From Camarhynchus parvulus (Eukaryota; Chordata; Aves; Passeriformes; Thraupidae): DNA of 64,000 bases. Within the stretch, counting starts at the first letter, position 1; each line of letters opens with the position of its first letter. The notes beneath the pieces are model-generated. The model had not been told where the DNA came from. It saw only the letters and a list, made by a program, of their open reading frames with translations, and did not search any database. The stretch lies in contig NC_044573.1 in assembly GCF_901933205.1 (NCBI RefSeq), positions 29,633,493 to 29,697,492 of the forward strand. Reading direction: 5' to 3'. Position numbers and translations under genes: made by a program. This document shows positions 62,501-64,000 of the stretch, piece by piece.

Positions 62501-64000
62501 ATTGGTCACATGTCATGTTTCTATTACAAAGAACACAGGTAGAACACCTGATTTTTTCTTTATTATGTTCTGTGGATTTGTTCAAAATAATAACCTTAAC
62601 CTTTTCTTTTTCTTTGTTAGACAGGAGATGTAAGTGGGAGAGAAGTGGTTTCTACACTGATTTGCAAATAAAAGGATTACACCTATATTTCTGCAGCCCT
62701 CTTAATTTTTTTTCCATTCAGTGTGCCATAAAGTGACATACTTTTTTGATGTTTCTCTTTTCTGGTCCTCTTAGTAGAAGTAATGCATTATCTTTCATTG
62801 TAATTTTCTTTTCCTAATCAAAATGGTGCCACTCCTCTTTATTTCTTCACACAATCTGTTGTCTACTGCCTCTTCCCTTTCTTAATTTCTTGTTCTGTTC
62901 TTGAGGTGTTTTGTTGGTGTGTCAGTTGTTCTTTTTCAAACATCTTATTCCCTGCTTGTATGTTCATTATAGTATCTCTTTGATTTTTTTTCTCCTGAAA
63001 TCAACTTGATAGCAGTATTTCAAACTGATAGTAATGTGAAATTACAAATCTGTGTTAATGAACAAAGCACAAGGACAAGGCATATTGTGCGGAGTTTGCA
63101 ATCAGAGAAAGAAAAGAAACAAACATGAATAACTGGCTAGAATTAGAGCTAATCAGTACAGATTACTCTTAAGGATGATTCTTCTTGAAAAGTTATCTGA
63201 ACAGTTAGTAACTTTGACAAGCAAGGTAAAGGAGGTCTTTAGCAATTGTATGGGCAAATTAAGTATGGAGCTTGACAGTAAAGGGACTATTAAGAAAAAG
63301 TTATGTGAAATGGTTGGAAATACAAGCAGTGTTGAAATATTTTAAAAGGTAGAGGTAAAAATGATGTGTTTAAGCTTTAGGATTACCATTCACTGGCATT
63401 TTTAAATTGTTCAACTAAAGACCATGGAAGTACAGAAAAAAATGAGCTTTAAGCAGGGATTGGGGCCATCTTCACTTTTTCTCCCAGCTGTGATCTTTCT
63501 CTCCATCAAAGTTCTTCGCACTAAAGAACACTTAAAATTAGGTACACCACAAATTCTTGTTTCGAGCAAATAGCTAACAGATTGTATTTTGGATTCAAGG
63601 TTTAGACTGGAACTATATAGGAGTGTAGCAATTCGATTTTCCTTTCCCATGGATGGAAGTTTAAAAACTGTATGAGCTTTAAAGGCTCTAAAGATAGATA
63701 CCTCAAATATTCTTTCCTTGAGTGACCTGTTAAAAGCATTGCATGTCAGAAGTGATGAATAGTTTTTGTGGGTTCTGGGCAGGTTCCTGATCGATTGGTT
63801 GCTAGTTAATGAGGGAGAAGATGGGCAAGTGCTGAAGCCAGCTGACTGTGCGAGGGCATACCTGCCTTTTCTCTTTACCTCATTTTCTCTGTAATGAAGG
63901 AACCAATTGGTTTAGAACAATCAATGCTGACCTGTTAGAATCAGGCAGTGTTTGGGCATTGCCAAGGCAATTAAATTCAGCAGAGCAAGGATTAAAGGAA
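9081..64000 (+). CDS. BTBD9: BTBD9, BTB/POZ-BACK-discoidin protein, 3' part beyond window
   Basis: From the conserved ATG at 16091, coding exons 16091-16275, 16809-17172, 18768-19032, 20839-21058 and 25198-25317 give 384 residues plus two bases of Arg385; the human protein has 612. The order is BTB domain (about residues 33-105), BACK domain (about 135-240) and first F5/8 type C discoidin domain (about 270-385 onward). The product is nearly identical to human BTBD9. It is described as a synaptic protein and probable cullin-3 substrate adaptor; the human locus is associated with restless legs syndrome and fly and mouse mutants have sleep and dopamine phenotypes. All junctions are GT/AG and phase-consistent. 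The next coding segment (YIRIVGTHNT in human) is not found, so it lies beyond 64000. An upstream exon may add 36 residues. Confidence 0.95.
9149..10941 (+). other. BTBD9: BTBD9 intron 1
   Basis: About 400 bases of residual CpG island followed by AT-rich sequence. A perfect 11-base inverted repeat lies at 10499-10524. No other element is recognised. Confidence 0.55.
10942..11108 (+). CDS. BTBD9: BTBD9 exon 2, possible coding start of an N-terminal extension
   Basis: The likely acceptor is gcgttgttccag at 10941 and the donor is strong, cactg|GTGAGT at 11109. After an in-frame TGA at 10994-10996, ATG at 11027 (A at -3, G at +4, a near-ideal Kozak context) opens a frame of 27 codons plus one base. 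That phase joins exactly to exon 3 at 16065, where eight further codons (YQYHHPSK) lead into the conserved MSNSHPL start without a stop. The predicted extension is 36 residues, beginning MAKNPNFPEAGNLPTG. The exon is more GC-rich than its flanks. It may instead be untranslated 5'UTR, with translation starting at 16091. Confidence 0.55.
11109..16064 (+). other. BTBD9: BTBD9 intron 2
   Basis: About 5 kb of AT-rich sequence. It contains a TA dinucleotide run with adjoining GT-rich sequence at 15406-15464. The open frames at 12826-14004 and 14491-14730 show no family resemblance. No CR1 copy was recognised. Confidence 0.8.
15406..15464. repeat. (TA)10 microsatellite with TG-rich flank
   Basis: Ten uninterrupted TA units at 15406-15425, followed by a degenerate stretch containing a short TG run (tatgtgtgtgtgtatatgtg). 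Confidence 0.9.
16065..16275 (+). CDS. BTBD9: BTBD9 exon 3, start of BTB domain
   Basis: The acceptor is ttctttgtgcttag and the donor cag|GTGAAG at 16276. ATG at 16091 matches the human start MSNSHPLRPYTAVGEIDHVH. The exon runs through the first half of the BTB fold (EEYSDVTFIVEKKRFPAHRV) to ARCHYF. The 26 bases before the ATG are open and in phase with exon 2. Confidence 0.97.
16276..16808 (+). other. BTBD9: BTBD9 intron 3
   Basis: Short AT-rich intron of 533 bases. Nothing further is recognised. Confidence 0.9.
16809..17172 (+). CDS. BTBD9: BTBD9 exon 4, BTB C-terminal half and BACK start
   Basis: The acceptor is ttccttatag and the donor aag|GTATAT at 17173. It codes ALLYGGMRESQPEAEIPLQD on to GFLSLSK, almost identical to human. 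LTFMCCMF replaces human LTCMCCMF. Confidence 0.97.
17173..18767 (+). other. BTBD9: BTBD9 intron 4
   Basis: About 1.6 kb of AT-rich sequence with a short CT run at about 17990. No repeat family is recognised. Confidence 0.9.
18768..19032 (+). CDS. BTBD9: BTBD9 exon 5, BACK domain
   Basis: The acceptor is ttactcttttccag and the donor GTAAGC at 19033. It codes AALLSIVLRDSFAAPEKDIF through SRDMDLNYRGML. Compared with human, AALLSIV replaces TALLNIV and FQALMNW replaces FLALLNW. Confidence 0.97.
19033..20838 (+). other. BTBD9: BTBD9 intron 5
   Basis: About 1.8 kb of AT-rich sequence with a T-rich run at about 20690-20709. The open frame of exon 5 reads through to 19250, which is incidental. No repeat family is recognised. 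Confidence 0.9.
20839..21058 (+). CDS. BTBD9: BTBD9 exon 6, first discoidin domain
   Basis: The acceptor is ttcccttttcttcttag and the donor cg|GTAAGT at 21059. It codes PGENIATMKYGAQVVKGELK through INHIRILLWDRDS. The GC content is clearly higher than in the flanking introns. Confidence 0.97.
21375..21432 (+). mobile_element. CR1 LINE 3' end fragment
   Basis: The segment contains gattggacttgatcttgg, aggtcttttccagcctaaat and gattctgtaattc. These are the plus-strand hallmarks of the CR1 3' end and its octamer-like ATTCTRTGA tail. Confidence 0.8.
22684..23000 (+). mobile_element. Degraded CR1 LINE 3' fragment
   Basis: Blocks resemble the CR1 3' region in order: a 'cttgagcacatgagaagctc' block, 'gcagtggacacaagcaag' (compare CR1 aatgggcacaaactg), 'ataaatattaggtaaacaat' (compare CR1 gatattaggaaaaac) and a diverged gttgaacttgg/tgccagcc segment. 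Divergence is high, so the boundaries are approximate. Confidence 0.5.
23786..23810. repeat. Short AGTAT/TA simple repeat
   Basis: Three AGTAT units run into a TATGTATATAT stretch. Confidence 0.7.
25048..25115. repeat. 33-base tandem duplication
   Basis: Two copies (25048-25080 and 25083-25115) of a unit beginning atctgggtaagaacag differ at one position (cag/caa before cacaa) and are separated by two bases. They lie 80 bases upstream of BTBD9 exon 7. Confidence 0.9.
25198..25317 (+). CDS. BTBD9: BTBD9 exon 7, first discoidin domain
   Basis: The acceptor is caatccatag and the donor ag|GTTAGT at 25318. It codes SYSYYIEVSMDELDWIRVID then HSKYLCRSWQNLYFPARVC. It ends with two bases of an Arg codon completed in an exon outside the window. 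Confidence 0.97.
25790..26325 (+). mobile_element. CR1 LINE 3' fragment, about 0.5 kb
   Basis: Plus-strand CR1 blocks occur in order: 'gtgaagggccttaaggagaa', 'tatgaggagcagctgagg', 'ttcagcctggagaagagaat', 'ggccagtgacaggaccca', 'ggttggatattagataaat', 'ggaacaggcttcccaggg', and the end 'gattctgccattctgtg'. It is 5'-truncated, as is usual for CR1. It belongs to the same subfamily as the inverted copy at 53325-53810. Confidence 0.92.
28145..28196. repeat. 26-base tandem duplication
   Basis: Two adjacent near-identical copies of a unit containing aagcaaatctatccat. Confidence 0.85.
34460..34700 (-). mobile_element. Possible very old CR1-like fragment
   Basis: The plus-strand text 'gaggtgtggagaccagaacc' resembles the antisense CR1 phrase 'gtggggaccaaaactg', and the region is locally GC-richer. 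Little else aligns, so this is weak. Confidence 0.25.
37024..37183 (-). mobile_element. CR1 LINE 3' fragment
   Basis: The text begins with 'aatcacagagtcatttaggt' and continues through 'cattaacccagcactgtcaa', 'tgccacatccacacgtgtgt' and 'cagggatggtaactcgccca' to 'ggacagcctgtttaaag'. This is the reverse complement of the CR1 3' region, so the element's 3' end is at the left. Confidence 0.93.
38555..38582. repeat. (TA)14 microsatellite
   Basis: Fourteen uninterrupted TA units. It is long enough to be length-polymorphic and to extrude a cruciform. Confidence 0.95.
43672..43712. repeat. Degenerate CA/TG microsatellite
   Basis: Short ACACAC runs (43675-43692) precede tatgtgtatatgcatg. Confidence 0.7.
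47137..47186. repeat. A-rich low-complexity tract
   Basis: About 50 bases, almost entirely A with interspersed C and CCC, such as aaaaaaaccc. No retroposed body could be recognised upstream. Confidence 0.85.
53078..54068 (+). mobile_element. CR1 LINE interrupted by an inverted CR1
   Basis: Plus-strand CR1 blocks run from 'tgctggttgacagccagcta', 'gatggccaagaaggccaatc' and 'ttgtccccctgtacttggcc' to 'ggagaaaagaggctcagggg' at about 53317. After the minus-strand copy (53325-53810) they resume with 'aaccagtgacaggacaagag', 'caggttggacatcaagatga', 'ttccaggctaattgattctg' and end at about 54068. The two halves are consecutive parts of one CR1 3' region, with some outer sequence missing at the junction. 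Confidence 0.85.
53325..53810 (-). mobile_element. Inverted CR1 LINE nested in another CR1
   Basis: It starts with the reverse-complement tail 'acagaatcacagaataagct' and continues through 'ggagcctgttcagtgcccag', 'gtcctgtcactgggtatcac', 'ttctccaggctgaacagacc' and 'ttctttggacactctgtaaa' to 'aatattcaaagtgaggcc'. This is CR1 3' sequence on the minus strand, about 485 bases. The open frames at 53403-53806 are antisense CR1 and not genes. Confidence 0.92.
55248..55385 (-). mobile_element. CR1 LINE 3' fragment
   Basis: The text runs 'ggatcatagagtggtttggg', 'cccctctgccatgacaggga', 'cttccactagaccaggttgc' and 'ccttgaacacctccacgaaa'. This is the reverse complement of the CR1 3' end, a different subfamily from the copies at 25.8 and 53.3 kb. 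Confidence 0.92.
59868..59916. repeat. CCTT/CCAT simple repeat
   Basis: A pyrimidine-rich run of CCCT, CCTT and CCAT units, including ccttccttccttccatcc. Confidence 0.9.
60690..61770 (+). pseudogene. Ancient CR1/L3-type LINE fossil, reverse transcriptase region
   Basis: Over about 1.1 kb, diverged CR1-clade ORF2 blocks appear in the correct order: 'cccatccttaaaagaaacaa', 'aatattggagcaagtaattg', 'ctggatttgtcaaaaacaga', 'agtaaagcttttgac' at 60977-60991 (SKAFD of reverse transcriptase motif A), 'tttgcagatagcatgaaact', 'ggatcttgacaaagtggaga', and 'gtttagagaagagaggtctg'. The position of the catalytic aspartate (LDFSKAFD in active elements) reads Val (GTC, 60971-60973). The frame is broken elsewhere. 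It is far more diverged than the other CR1 copies, so it is an old insertion. Limits are approximate. Confidence 0.7.

Larger units (their letters stand above)
25318..64000 (+). other. BTBD9: BTBD9 intron 7 (incomplete, at least 38.7 kb)
   Basis: No exon matching the next BTBD9 segment was found by reading for YIRIVGTHNT-type or FECMF-type codons. The intron is mostly AT-rich sequence without recognised elements. It contains several CR1 copies, simple repeats and a few perfect hairpins, listed separately. Stretches 26340-34450, 37190-53070 and 55390-60680 hold no repeat family I recognise beyond the simple repeats listed. Human BTBD9 also has very long introns here. Confidence 0.85.

Noticed and set aside
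1..64000. CRISPR arrays, operons, tRNA genes or an unknown defence-type system
   Set aside because: No regularly spaced repeats, no compact gene clusters and no recognisable tRNA A/B boxes with cloverleaf were seen; the window is ordinary vertebrate gene and intron sequence.

Overview
The window is vertebrate nuclear DNA, most likely from a bird. The gene content is GLO1 (glyoxalase I) followed in the same direction by BTBD9, a neighbour pair also found in mammals. Introns are compact, and most recognisable repeats are CR1 LINEs, the dominant avian and reptilian retrotransposon. A turtle or crocodilian cannot be strictly excluded from the sequence alone. There are no bacterial or viral operons; nearly all open frames longer than 60 codons are chance frames in introns, CpG islands or CR1 copies.

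Layout. 1-570: CpG-rich promoter and exon 1 of GLO1. 111-6384: complete GLO1 coding region in six exons, 183 codons plus stop, all with GT/AG borders and consistent phase. 6385 to about 7465: GLO1 3'UTR with three AATAAA signals. About 7470-8850: intergenic DNA with a possible old LTR on the minus strand. About 8860-9550: CpG-island promoter of BTBD9 with a cluster of CRE-type sites and a non-coding first exon. 10942-11108: a second 5' exon that keeps an open frame in phase with the BTB exon. 16065-25317: five exons coding the BTB domain, BACK domain and first discoidin (F5/8 type C) domain. 25318-64000: one intron of at least 38.7 kb with no recognised exon; the second discoidin domain and C-terminus lie beyond the window.

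Repeats. CR1 pieces occur at about 21375, 22684, 25790, 34460 (doubtful), 37024, 53078-54068 (one copy interrupted by an inverted copy), 55248, and an old reverse-transcriptase fossil at 60690-61770. Simple repeats include two long TA runs and a minisatellite in GLO1 intron 1.

How the genes work. GLO1 is a cytosolic zinc enzyme that detoxifies methylglyoxal with glutathione. BTBD9 is a BTB-BACK-discoidin protein, thought to be a cullin-3 adaptor, linked in humans to restless legs syndrome. Nothing in the sequence indicates a shared pathway; their adjacency is conserved synteny. The most interesting lead is a possible 36-residue N-terminal extension of BTBD9. I did not find a novel biological system.
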